Below are positions 15,375-23,200 of a stretch of DNA of 64,000 bases, in pieces. A model generated the notes under the pieces. That model was not told the DNA's origin. It saw only the letters and a program-made list of their open reading frames with translations, and did no database searches. Source of the stretch: Alteromonas sp. 5E99-2 (GTDB taxonomy: Bacteria > Pseudomonadota > Gammaproteobacteria > Enterobacterales > Alteromonadaceae). Location of the stretch: NCBI RefSeq assembly GCF_017368475.1, contig NZ_JAFNJE010000013.1:62001-126000 (forward strand), given 5' to 3'. Both the position numbers and the translations under genes were made by a program. Within the stretch, counting starts at the first letter, position 1. The number at the start of each line of letters is the position of its first letter.

Positions 15375-16304
15375 ATGGCAGCAACAATTCAATTTAAACC
15401 TCAGCAAAAAGGTCGCTGGGTATCTGGCTATCAACTTGAGCAGCTCTTAACCGAAGCCAAAGATGATATTTATAGTAACAAAAAAGCTCTAACTATTGTC
15501 GTCCAAGCCAGAGCTAATGCACCAATAAATACCTTAATACGTTTAATCAATGTAGCAAATCAGCTAGATGAAAAAGGGGTGAGCGTAACTCTGGATTTTT
15601 CCGGTAAAACCAATAAGTTACTTGGTTACTGTGAGACTATGGGCTTCTTTGATTGCTTGGCTGATGGAGTCAAATTTAAATCTCCCAATGGAGTTAATAA
15701 AGTCAGTAGGGTAAAAAAAATTGGCAATTCTTATATTTCAATTAACAAAATATCTGGTTCAGTACATGATAAAACTTTGCCAAAGAAGTTGGCGAAGAAA
15801 ATTACAGAAAAGATCCCCAAAATTACTGAAGAACAGCGCAGTGAACTGTATATTCAGTTTTTTTCATTGTTTAGTGAGCTAACTAGAAACGTTTGTGAGC
15901 ATAGCCAGACCGAGTTAAATGGATTAGCTGCATTACAAATATATAAAAATAGAGCTGAAATTGTTGTTTGTGATAGTGGGATTGGGTTGCTAGAGTCACT
16001 CAAGCCTAGCTTAGCGAGTCATAATGCAGCCTATACTGGGTACTCTGATGTAGAATTAATATTGGAGATGTTAACTAAAGGTATTTCAAGTAAGGAAGGC
16101 GATCAGGGTGGCAATGGACTATGTACTTGCTTTCATCATGCGAAACTAACCAATTCAGACATGCATATTAGGCTTGCGGATACTTATTATCACTTTTTTA
16201 AAGTTGCTGAAAAGCCAAATTTAGTAGACTCCCTAATGGTTAGCGAGGAGTTATTAGAACTCACAGGAACATTTATATCTTTCGCTGTACCATTTAACAA
16301 ATAA
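15375..16304 (+). CDS. GHKL-type ATPase protein of unknown role
   Basis: A 309-residue soluble protein. Residues 15-95 look like a STAS-type alpha/beta segment (LTIVVQARANAPINTLIRLINVANQLDEKGVSVTLDFSG). Residues 155-300 form a GHKL ATP-binding domain: N-box ELTRNVCEHSQ (Asn172), G1 box VVCDSGIGL (200-204) and G2 box GGNGL (245-249). There is no phospho-acceptor histidine, no sensor and no membrane segment, so it resembles anti-sigma kinases or regulatory ATPases rather than a two-component sensor. It pairs with the next gene. Family name not certain; the role in defence or regulation is inferred from its location. Confidence 0.7.
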   Translation: MAATIQFKPQQKGRWVSGYQLEQLLTEAKDDIYSNKKALTIVVQARANAPINTLIRLINVANQLDEKGVSVTLDFSGKTNKLLGYCETMGFFDCLADGVKFKSPNGVNKVSRVKKIGNSYISINKISGSVHDKTLPKKLAKKITEKIPKITEEQRSELYIQFFSLFSELTRNVCEHSQTELNGLAALQIYKNRAEIVVCDSGIGLLESLKPSLASHNAAYTGYSDVELILEMLTKGISSKEGDQGGNGLCTCFHHAKLTNSDMHIRLADTYYHFFKVAEKPNLVDSLMVSEELLELTGTFISFAVPFNK

Positions 16305-16342
16305 TTTGACAAAATAGGGTGTTATCTGCTTCAATATAAAAT

Positions 16343-16909
16343 ATGAAACAGAATGAAAATGTTATAAGTCTCATAAAGATTTTTGATAAAAATTCTTTGA
16401 CAGGGATCGGGGACGATGAAGGCAAGCAAGTTTTTAACGAGCTTGTTTTTTTTATCGATAAAAAACCTGAATATAAAATCTTCTATATCTCAATTAAAGA
16501 TGTTGTGTTTGACGCATCTTTTGCGAGAGAGGCGCTTGTTCGTCTAGCAAAGCATTATAGAAAAGAGAAAGGGATCTGCCTCGTCGATGCTGAAAAAGAA
16601 ATGTTAAGACTTAATATCTTAGCTCCTGTGTTGAGTTTAAATCAACCAATGCCTTTTTATAATGGTGATCATTTTGATCATATTAAAATGGATAAAGTTG
16701 GTAGCCCCTCTAAAACAAATAAACCTATATTTGATTTTGTTTATAAAAATGGTATTTCTAGTGCAAGTGATGTTGCAGAGTACCTTGACTTTAAAGTGAA
16801 TAACGCAAGTACAAAACTAAAATCGCTATATGAAGATGGCTTCTTACTTCGAATAGAAGATAAGTCTGAAACAGGCGGTGTCGAGTTCAAATATTACGCC
16901 ATAAAATAG
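16343..16909 (+). CDS. STAS-like (DUF4325-type) protein with winged-helix C-terminus
   Basis: 188 residues in two parts. About 20-85 is a STAS-like fold (FYISIKDVVFDASFAREALVRLAKHYR) of the DUF4325 type usually found beside GHKL ATPases. About 125-188 is a winged helix (ISSASDVAEYLDFKVNNASTKLKSLYEDGFLLRIED). The preceding GHKL gene is the expected partner, as kinase or switch for the STAS fold. The winged helix suggests it binds DNA when free of the ATPase. An inverted and direct repeat array starts at its stop codon and is a natural candidate target. Partnership and target are inferences. Confidence 0.65.
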   Translation: MKQNENVISLIKIFDKNSLTGIGDDEGKQVFNELVFFIDKKPEYKIFYISIKDVVFDASFAREALVRLAKHYRKEKGICLVDAEKEMLRLNILAPVLSLNQPMPFYNGDHFDHIKMDKVGSPSKTNKPIFDFVYKNGISSASDVAEYLDFKVNNASTKLKSLYEDGFLLRIEDKSETGGVEFKYYAIK

Positions 16910-16982
16910 ACCATCAAAAAAAACTTTGATCCTTTTGTTCAAATATGTATACTAAGACCATCAAAATTTATTTTGATGGTCT
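16908..16982 (+). promoter_or_regulatory. operator array with embedded promoter
   Basis: The half-site AGACCATCAAAA occurs at 16908-16919 and 16955-16966. The second copy pairs with TTTTGATGGTCT (16971-16982) in a perfect 12-bp inverted repeat. Between the two direct copies lie TTGATC (16926-16931) and TATACT (16948-16953), spaced 16 bp. A repressor bound here would cover both sides of the promoter that reads into the small genes and CBASS genes. The inverted repeat has no T-run, so a terminator is less likely. Confidence 0.5.
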
Positions 16983-17017
16983 AGCTTTGTTGTACATTAG
17001 ATTGAATCACTGGATTT

Positions 17018-17176
17018 ATGAAAGTCAAAAAAGCTTATCAAGGGAAGGATTGCCTGATCGAGTTACCAGCAAGATCAGACAAAGATGAACCACACTTGAG
17101 AGGCACATCTAAGAAATTTTTTACGTTCCAAGCGAGACTAAATTTAGTCTATTTCGTAATTTATTTCAACCTTTAG
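17018..17176 (+). CDS. 52-residue small protein of unknown function
   Basis: ATG 17018 lies about 60 bases after the promoter. The product begins MKVKKAYQGKDCLIELPARSDKDEPHLRG, is basic, and ends in an aromatic-hydrophobic stretch (LNLVYFVIYFNL). No strong ribosome site and no known family. It precedes two further small genes and the CBASS operon in the same direction. It could be a real peptide or part of the leader. Confidence 0.35.
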   Translation: MKVKKAYQGKDCLIELPARSDKDEPHLRGTSKKFFTFQARLNLVYFVIYFNL

Positions 17177-17204
17177 CCTCTCTTTAAACTTTAAGGAGTT
17201 GGCG

Positions 17205-17351
17205 ATGGCCGATAAGAAAAAAAAGATCCGTGTCCCTAAGGGCATGAAGCTGATTTTTCGCAGATATCGAAAAGATCCCAAGTCAAAACAACTATTAGAT
17301 GCTCGCAAATATGGTTGTAAGGCTTGGCCTATTTTGGTTCCAGCGAAGTAA
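17205..17351 (+). CDS. 48-residue basic protein
   Basis: ATG 17205 has a perfect AAGGAG site eight bases upstream. The product MADKKKKIRVPKGMKLIFRR... is strongly lysine/arginine-rich and ends KAWPILVPAK. The strong ribosome site and ordered sequence make it a likely real gene. The charge suggests RNA or DNA binding. I recognise no family. It lies between the operator array and the CBASS genes. Confidence 0.55.
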   Translation: MADKKKKIRVPKGMKLIFRRYRKDPKSKQLLDARKYGCKAWPILVPAK

Positions 17352-17426
17352 CAGCTAGCTAAAACTAGGGCATTAAGCGTGATGTTTCATGCCCATATTC
17401 TTATTAAATTTTACGGAGTAGTTAAA

Positions 17427-17672
17427 ATGACTAATTCAAAACAATCTTCAAAGGCGTTGGCTTCAAAAGCCGCGTCCACATTAAACGATCCATCTGCATC
17501 ACAAGTGCAAAAATCGCTAGCTGCATCAGTGCTAAGCCAGTCAAGTTCAAGCAATCAAACAAGTAGTGAGATGGAAACAAAAGCTTCTGATGTATTAAAA
17601 AGCAGTAAATATAGCGATGACACCAAGTCATTCGCAGCGTCAGTGTTATCCCAGTCAAATAAAGCAAGATAA
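17427..17672 (+). CDS. 81-residue Ser/Ala-rich small protein
   Basis: I chose ATG 17427 with ACGGAG upstream; the frame opens further back at 17379. The sequence is built of two similar repeats, KAASTLNDPSASQVQKSLAASVLSQS and KASDVLKSSKYSDDTKSFAASVLSQS, each ending AASVLSQS. It is helix-forming, hydrophilic, without cysteine, signal peptide or membrane segment. It lies 52 bases before the CD-NTase gene. The internal duplication is clear; the function is unknown. Confidence 0.65.
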   Translation: MTNSKQSSKALASKAASTLNDPSASQVQKSLAASVLSQSSSSNQTSSEMETKASDVLKSSKYSDDTKSFAASVLSQSNKAR

Positions 17673-17724
17673 CAAATATTAACAACCAATAACTGCGCTA
17701 TTTATTAGCGCAGGTGGGGGACGT

Positions 17725-18642
17725 ATGTCTTTTAATAATTTAGCAGTACAAAGTATGAGCACATCTAAGTGGGAAGATAAATTTAAAAACTGGTCAACAG
17801 GGCCGGGTAAAACAGAGCAAGAGCGCTGTGAAAACGCCATTAATATGATTAAGAGCGCAATAAATGCATCTGAAAAATTAAAGAGCAAGTCAATAAAAGT
17901 TTTCCTGCAAGGATCTTATCGAAACAAGGTAAATGTTCAGGCCGATTCTGACGTTGATGTTGGTATTGTTTGTTCTGATGTCTTTTTTGGGGATTACCCG
18001 AAAGGGTATAACAGAGACTCATTTGGTTATGTGGCTGCATCTTATACCTTTGACGATTTCAAAAATGATGTAGAGGAAGCGTTAGTTGAAAAGTTTGGTG
18101 AAGCGGCGGTAACACGTGGTAGTAAAGCATTTGATATTAAAGCTAACACCTATCGAGTTGAAGCCGATGTTGCCCCTTTTATGGAGCATAGGCGTTTTAA
18201 AGCGGATGGTAGTTATATAACAGGTGTTCAACAATTTTCAGACGATGATAAAAAAGTTATTAATTGGCCTGAACAACATTACGAGAACGGCGTAAGTAAA
18301 AATGCACTTACTTCACGAAGATATAAACGAACAGTACGAGTCTTAAAAAAATTAACTAATGAAATGGCCGCAAATGGAATTGAGGATGCCAAAGGCATTC
18401 CGGGCTTTTTGTGTGAATGTTTGATGTGGAATGTACCGAATCATTATTTTAGTTACACCTCATTTTATGATGTTTTACGCAACTCGATCATATACCTGCA
18501 CGAAGAACTAGGAAAAGAGTCTTCGGATGAATGGGGCGAAGTGAGTGAACTAAAATATTTATTTAGACCAAGCCAAAAATGGACAAAACAACAGGCCCGT
18601 AAGTTATTAGTTGCAGCATGGAACTACGTTGGGTACGAATAA
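17725..18642 (+). CDS. CD-NTase (cGAS/DncV-like nucleotidyltransferase) of a CBASS system
   Basis: Makes a cyclic or linear oligonucleotide second messenger on phage infection. This 305-residue protein has the nucleotidyltransferase signature GS (63-64), the metal-binding DVDVG with Asp76 and Asp78, and a third acid in YRVEADVAPF (Asp148). The C-terminal helical half matches the SMODS-type fold. Its stop overlaps the start of the effector gene, showing translational coupling. The gene order CD-NTase plus two-TM beta-rich effector is that of a minimal CBASS. The exact CdnX clade cannot be assigned by eye. Confidence 0.9.
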   Translation: MSFNNLAVQSMSTSKWEDKFKNWSTGPGKTEQERCENAINMIKSAINASEKLKSKSIKVFLQGSYRNKVNVQADSDVDVGIVCSDVFFGDYPKGYNRDSFGYVAASYTFDDFKNDVEEALVEKFGEAAVTRGSKAFDIKANTYRVEADVAPFMEHRRFKADGSYITGVQQFSDDDKKVINWPEQHYENGVSKNALTSRRYKRTVRVLKKLTNEMAANGIEDAKGIPGFLCECLMWNVPNHYFSYTSFYDVLRNSIIYLHEELGKESSDEWGEVSELKYLFRPSQKWTKQQARKLLVAAWNYVGYE

Positions 18643-19304
18643 TGAAAAATATAGTACTCAAAAGCACAATTTACGTTTTGATTGGAGTGTCTGCGCTAAT
18701 CTGGTTTGGATTAGCTTGGGCAGGTGATCTAAACCTGTCATTGGCTAAAGATTTCTTTAGTCTTGTACCTAAAGTTGTTAGTGCAGATCTATTACTTATC
18801 GCCGTTTTTGTTAAATGGGGATGGAAATTTAAAATATTTAGGGGCTGGTTAGTACCGTTTCCCGATCTAAACGGTACTTGGGTTGGTTACGTATACTCTA
18901 ACTGGGTAGATGAAGCGACAGGTAATAAAATAGCACCTATCCCCGCAATGCTCACCGTTAAGCAAACATTTTTTACAACATCATATGTTGTTAGAACTTC
19001 TGAAATGCAAAGTGATTCTTATGTTGAGGGCTTTTTAATTGATGAGCAACGTCAACAAAAAGAACTTACTTACAGTTATACGAGTAAACCACGCGTTAGC
19101 TTGAATCACCGAAGTAACCCTCATGACGGTGCATGTGTCTTGTCTATTATTGAAAGCCCCAAGCGTAAACTAAAAGGCCGCTATTGGACTGAGCGACAAA
19201 CAACAGGCGAGATGACCTTTGATTTCTACAATGATGATTTACTTGAGGAGTTGCCCGAAGATCACTGCGAACACCCAAAAACTGAGCCTGAAAACAGGAG
19301 GTAA
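18642..19304 (+). CDS. cap15: Cap15-like two-TM beta-barrel CBASS effector
   Basis: 220 residues from ATG 18642, overlapping the CD-NTase stop by one base. Two membrane helices (about 8-26 and 40-58) are followed by a soluble beta-rich domain starting PFPDLNGTWVGYVYSNW. This is the layout of Cap15, the effector whose beta-barrel domain binds the cyclic nucleotide and oligomerises in the inner membrane to stop growth of the infected cell. No enzyme motif is present, as expected for a membrane-disrupting effector. Assignment is from domain layout and position. Confidence 0.82.
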   Translation: MKNIVLKSTIYVLIGVSALIWFGLAWAGDLNLSLAKDFFSLVPKVVSADLLLIAVFVKWGWKFKIFRGWLVPFPDLNGTWVGYVYSNWVDEATGNKIAPIPAMLTVKQTFFTTSYVVRTSEMQSDSYVEGFLIDEQRQQKELTYSYTSKPRVSLNHRSNPHDGACVLSIIESPKRKLKGRYWTERQTTGEMTFDFYNDDLLEELPEDHCEHPKTEPENRR

Positions 19305-19305
19305 T

Positions 19306-19980
19306 ATGAAAAGTATTTTAAATCATGCCTCAGTATTCATTAGTCTAGTATTGGCATCATTTTATAGCATTGGGTTGATGTATCATCAAAGTTTTCTAAT
19401 GGCCTTTGGTATCGAAGAAACACAATTTCCGCTGTCTATCGACAGAATTTTCTATCAAGGTTTCTTTGCCTTTGCAGAGTTAACAGCGCCAAACGTGGTT
19501 TTTGTTGTTTTTTGTGCATCTGGTGTCCTGATAACTGCGTATTTGGCGCTTTTAGTCGTTGAAGTAGCTAAGCGCGTCAATGTTGTAAAACCGATCCTTT
19601 CAAAGTTACAAAAAGCATTTACTCAAGAGCCTAATAAAGTTGAACTGTCCCCTGTACTTGAAGGCTTTACTGAATTTTCAACAAAAGTATTTTGGTACAT
19701 ATGCGCTGGAGTCCTCTCCTACCTGTCGGTGCTACTGGTGCTGATAGCGGCTGAACACGCAGGAAAAGCTAATGCACAACGCTACAAAGACAAATTTACG
19801 AATAATGAAGTTGCAATAGATACATTATTAGTTGAAGTATCAAAAAGCGAATTTGAAACATTTAGAGATTACTCAATTGTATGTAACAGCTCGCAGTGTG
19901 CTTACTTTGACGGTGTTACCTCATCTGTATTCAATAACAGCGCAGTAAAGTCTCTACGCTCCAAACCTATTTCAATATAA
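19306..19980 (+). CDS. membrane protein, third gene of the CBASS operon
   Basis: ATG 19306 follows a perfect AGGAGGT site inside the end of cap15, one base after its stop, so it is certainly co-translated. The 224-residue product has about three membrane helices (8-28, 57-80, 120-140). A cytoplasmic linker joins the last two helices, and a C-terminal soluble part of 80 residues contains CNSSQC. No homologue is known to me and minimal CBASS does not need it. It could be a second effector, a regulator of the pore, or an inhibitor. Confidence 0.7.
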   Translation: MKSILNHASVFISLVLASFYSIGLMYHQSFLMAFGIEETQFPLSIDRIFYQGFFAFAELTAPNVVFVVFCASGVLITAYLALLVVEVAKRVNVVKPILSKLQKAFTQEPNKVELSPVLEGFTEFSTKVFWYICAGVLSYLSVLLVLIAAEHAGKANAQRYKDKFTNNEVAIDTLLVEVSKSEFETFRDYSIVCNSSQCAYFDGVTSSVFNNSAVKSLRSKPISI

Positions 19981-20025
19981 ACCTTACTTTCTGCTTAAAT
20001 AATCTACTGGAATTAATAAAATACG

Positions 20026-21768
20026 ATGACAACGCCTTTAATCAACACCCAAGACCAACGCGCAATGAAAGCTGCTTTTTCTATGTTGAGCTTTCCTCAT
20101 AAATATTTTGCTAATCCTGCAAACATTCCTAGATTGAAAGCAATGTTTGAAGGACATGAATCAGCGGAGCAGCTCATTGACTTGCTTAGTGAATTGCAGC
20201 TAAAGCTTGCAAACTATATGGATTTTTCTACCAAAGATATCGGTGGATATAAAAGGATTAAAGATGTTATTTCTGATCAAACAATTAAATATGTAAATGT
20301 TCAATCGGAATTTCAAGATGAAACACCATTAGAGTTAACATCAGTTGGTATTGATAACCACATACGTAACGTAAATATGAATGTGGCTGAACTCATCAAT
20401 GATCAACAGATTAAATTGAACGATGGTGAGTTGGATTCTGATGTAGTATCGGAAATTTTAGATACAGCTTGGGTTATTCAACATTTTTCTTTGTTGGCAG
20501 CAGGAACATTGAAATTGGAAGTTCAACCAGATGGCTCCTTTTTATTTATGCCGAAGGAGTCTGAGCTGCTCACACCAGTATGGTTTGGTGATTCTTTAGA
20601 ATATATGTCTTTGAAAGCGGCAACCAGTGCTATAGCAAGCTTCGCTGTTGCTACGCACCAAAATGATGAGAAGATGAGTGAATCAGTTCAAGTTTTACAC
20701 GCAAGAGTGCTTTCAATTATTCCTCAGCACTGGCGACTAGGCTTAGGCAGTAGAACGTTGGAACTATTCCATGAAATAGCCGATCTGGTGATTTTCTTAG
20801 TAAATGTTGTTCAACGAAAAGAGATCGATAAAACTGAAAAGCCATTAAGTAAAGGTGAGGTTAAGCGAATGATCCGCCAATATCCTGAAAGAAAGGGGTT
20901 ATTGAGAACTTATGAGCTTATTAAGGAATTTCAAAAGAAAAATAAACCAGAAGATAGACTGTTTGAAATTAGAAATGGAGGGCTTGTTTTAGGCCCGCTC
21001 CAGTTGGTTCGTGGCCTAATCCAACAGATGGAATATTTTGCTTTGAAAAAGCAGGGAGCAGATTGGCACTCATTACTTGAAGAAGAGCAAACGCGTTTTT
21101 TACTTGATGATTTAATCAAGTGTGATCACATTGATGTTCTAGAGTTTGAGCTAAAACCAGATAAATTTGACTCATCTGATTTCACAGAGTTAAGACTTGA
21201 TGTTGATTTTTTTATTCGAGATAAATCGATTAATACTGTATACGCAGTACAGCTAAAACATGTCACTACAGATACAGAAGCTGGTTTGCAACAGTGGTTC
21301 AAACTTATTGGGCAAAAAGACTCTAAGTTGAATAAAGGTATTCTTCAACTTGAAAGATTAAATGAAGTAGTCAACAACTCCAGTTCAGCAAGGGAGTATT
21401 TAATTGAAAATGGTCTAACTACAGAGGAAGTTTTAAATCTAAAACCAATAGTTGTTCATAACGTTGGTTCCTTAGATTGCATTACACTTCACAATAATAT
21501 TTGCCTATATGATTTATACACATTCAAAAAAGTATTATCAGGTTGTTGGGGTTCCATTGAGTTATTTAAAGATGGTCACTATGAAAGCTCATTTGATGAA
21601 CAAAAAAATAGGAGCAGTGTTGATCTATCTAATCCATACAATGTCATTGAGCAGTATATTCAAGAGGCTAGATTTACCGAATTAAGGCATTTTGATGGAG
21701 CAAGGTATATTACAAGAAGCGTAACGATAAATGGAAATAAAATCTGCGCAGCAGGGGTTGGGATTTAA
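20026..21768 (+). CDS. large protein with PD-(D/E)XK-like motif, unknown family
   Basis: A 580-residue soluble protein. Residues 1-300 are mostly helical. Around 388-412 the sequence ELRLDVDFFIRDKSINTVYAVQLKHV shows the order E/D...D...(Q)xK, with Asp392/394, Gln409 and Lys411, typical of PD-(D/E)XK nucleases. No helicase, methylase or membrane motif. It stands 45 bases after the CBASS operon with a terminator behind it, so it could be its last gene or a stand-alone nuclease defence gene. Family not recognised; the nuclease idea rests on one motif. Confidence 0.6.
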   Translation: MTTPLINTQDQRAMKAAFSMLSFPHKYFANPANIPRLKAMFEGHESAEQLIDLLSELQLKLANYMDFSTKDIGGYKRIKDVISDQTIKYVNVQSEFQDETPLELTSVGIDNHIRNVNMNVAELINDQQIKLNDGELDSDVVSEILDTAWVIQHFSLLAAGTLKLEVQPDGSFLFMPKESELLTPVWFGDSLEYMSLKAATSAIASFAVATHQNDEKMSESVQVLHARVLSIIPQHWRLGLGSRTLELFHEIADLVIFLVNVVQRKEIDKTEKPLSKGEVKRMIRQYPERKGLLRTYELIKEFQKKNKPEDRLFEIRNGGLVLGPLQLVRGLIQQMEYFALKKQGADWHSLLEEEQTRFLLDDLIKCDHIDVLEFELKPDKFDSSDFTELRLDVDFFIRDKSINTVYAVQLKHVTTDTEAGLQQWFKLIGQKDSKLNKGILQLERLNEVVNNSSSAREYLIENGLTTEEVLNLKPIVVHNVGSLDCITLHNNICLYDLYTFKKVLSGCWGSIELFKDGHYESSFDEQKNRSSVDLSNPYNVIEQYIQEARFTELRHFDGARYITRSVTINGNKICAAGVGI

Positions 21769-21800
21769 TAAACAATTTTATTAATCTCCAGAAAGAACAA

Positions 21801-21821
21801 AGGAGAGCAATTAGCTCTCCT
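21801..21821 (+). terminator. hairpin after the 580-residue gene
   Basis: Perfect AGGAGAGC/GCTCTCCT arms with an AATTA loop, 30 bases after the stop. The run after it is weak (AAAG), but it probably ends the plus-strand transcript. Confidence 0.5.
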
Positions 21822-21850
21822 AAAGTTACTATACGACAACAAAAGTTGAA

Positions 21851-21960
21851 GGGTTAGCCGCTGCCTAACCTGCCAAAAACTTGTCTTTTACAGACCGACC
21901 TTCAGCAAGGTGCCTACGCGGGTCTCGTCTGGATTTTAAGAGCGGGGAGACTCAAGCACA
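21851..21960. ncRNA. GC-richer structured segment, RNA gene or coding scrap
   Basis: This stretch is clearly richer in GC than its neighbours and can fold: GGTTAG/CTAACC (21852-21857/21865-21870), ACCTT/AAGGT (21898-21911), GTCT/AGAC (21883-21895) and AGACC/GGTCT (21892-21896/21921-21925). On the minus strand one frame reads SPLLKSRRDPRRHLAEG then RSVKDKFLAG and stops at 21865. This could be a gene remnant instead. No known RNA family recognised. Confidence 0.3.
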
Positions 21961-21998
21961 CTCTATATTGACTATTATGAGCTTAATTAATCTAATCG

Positions 21999-22760
21999 TC
22001 AAGTTCGTTTAGCAGATGAACTTATTAAGCTAGCGCCATGAATTATAGCCTGAGGAAACATTTGTTGCACTAAGTTATGGGCTGTTATTAATGTTGTACC
22101 TGTTGCCAATAAATCATCAACTAATAAAATTCGCTGAGGTTGACCTTGCACTGTACCTACATTATCTAAACATAATGGTGGGAATTCACTTCTAAAAGAT
22201 ACGGGAATTCCTTTAAGTGAAAAGTAACCGCCGAAACCACTTTCCTGTCTTTGCTTTCTCAATCTAAAGGATAATGCTTTATGCTCTTCAACGCTTACAT
22301 CAGCTCTATCAAGTAAATTATACGCTTCATCAATAGTCAACTTACGTAAAAAATCGGACGAGTGATTCGCTGTAAAAGTGTTTGCTAAACGTTTACCAAT
22401 AATACGACTAATGTTGTGTGATGAAGGCATAGAAATTACCAAGTCGTAACCATTTGGCTCATTAGCCTGAAATGTATTTACAATTGCTTCATAGCTCTCA
22501 CGAAGTTTTTTTATACTTGTTATATCTGTCGTTAAATTATCTTTGCCTTTTAAAGCATATATTATTGGGCAGTTATCTCCGGGAATTTTATTACGATGTT
22601 TTCTTCTAGATTTACGCGAAGCTAATAGTCTTTTAAATAAAGAATAAACTGTTAGCCCTTCAATATTTTCTTTTGTTGGGTTGCCATGTGGAGTTGTCTT
22701 TAACCATTCCTTGATATTATGATCAACTTTGACTACATTTCCCTGTACTACAAGTCCCAA
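21999..22760 (-). CDS. phosphoribosyltransferase-like protein
   Basis: The C-terminal half carries the phosphoribosyltransferase signature RILLVDDLLATGTTL (about residues 210-224), which binds PRPP; an upstream IS MPSSHN segment fits the core fold. The ComF-like amidophosphoribosyl type is the nearest match, but the N-terminal 90 residues (NIEGLTVYSLFKRLLASRKSRRKHR) are unlike ComF and have no zinc cysteines. The start is a TTG with GAGG eight bases before it. It stands alone on the minus strand at the island end. PRTase domains occur in some defence systems, retrons among them, but no reverse transcriptase is adjacent. Confidence 0.7.
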   Translation of the reverse strand: MGLVVQGNVVKVDHNIKEWLKTTPHGNPTKENIEGLTVYSLFKRLLASRKSRRKHRNKIPGDNCPIIYALKGKDNLTTDITSIKKLRESYEAIVNTFQANEPNGYDLVISMPSSHNISRIIGKRLANTFTANHSSDFLRKLTIDEAYNLLDRADVSVEEHKALSFRLRKQRQESGFGGYFSLKGIPVSFRSEFPPLCLDNVGTVQGQPQRILLVDDLLATGTTLITAHNLVQQMFPQAIIHGASLISSSAKRT

Positions 22761-23005
22761 TTACAGCCTCGATGTTTAATATTTTAAAAAGGTAGTTTAA
22801 CTATTTATAGACGAATTTGAAATTGCTTTAATTCTCCATTTTATAATATCCCAGCCTTCGGCTTCAAATATCTATTGGTGAGTTTGTTTGCTATGATTAA
22901 TTCAATGAAATTTAAATCTTATTATCATTATTGTTAATAATTATCTGGCGATCATTATCTATGGGTAACAATGTATTTTACTTTTATAGAATGGGGTCGC
23001 AGTAA
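22761..23005. other. non-coding AT-rich junction
   Basis: No gene seen on either strand. It separates the island from the efflux operon region and contains a hairpin-like AGCCTTCGGCTT near 22853-22864. Confidence 0.4.
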
Positions 23006-23149
23006 CAATTAAAGAATGGGGTATCGGCGGTGACGTCGGGGTTAACCTATTTAGTTGAACGATTTAAGAACTTTTCAGGCAGTGCCACTATTAACTTAGA
23101 TGGGGTAGTGCGGTCGAGATTGGCTGAGTTTGCTGAGAAAGAGCTTTAG
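23006..23149 (+). pseudogene. C-terminal gene scrap
   Basis: The frame is open from 23006 to the TAG at 23147 and reads like the end of a protein: TSGLTYLVERFKNFSG, then INLDGVVRSRLAEFAEKEL. There is no upstream frame and no ribosome site; the only in-frame start is GTG 23030. Family not recognised. Probably a remnant left at the island boundary. Confidence 0.3.
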
Positions 23150-23200
23150 TTGATTACATTTGTGGGTACTGCTTTTTATGAGTACCCGCAAATTTGAGGG

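Noticed and set aside
16955-16982. Intrinsic terminator of the STAS-like gene
   Set aside because: Perfect hairpin but no T-run, and a copy of its half-site lies upstream of a promoter; an operator fits better.
21840-21960. Retron msr-msd RNA for the phosphoribosyltransferase
   Set aside because: No reverse transcriptase next to it; the structure does not match a retron layout I can identify.
22853-22864. Hairpin AGCCTTCGGCTT as a terminator
   Set aside because: Stem too short and no T-run; no gene ends beside it.
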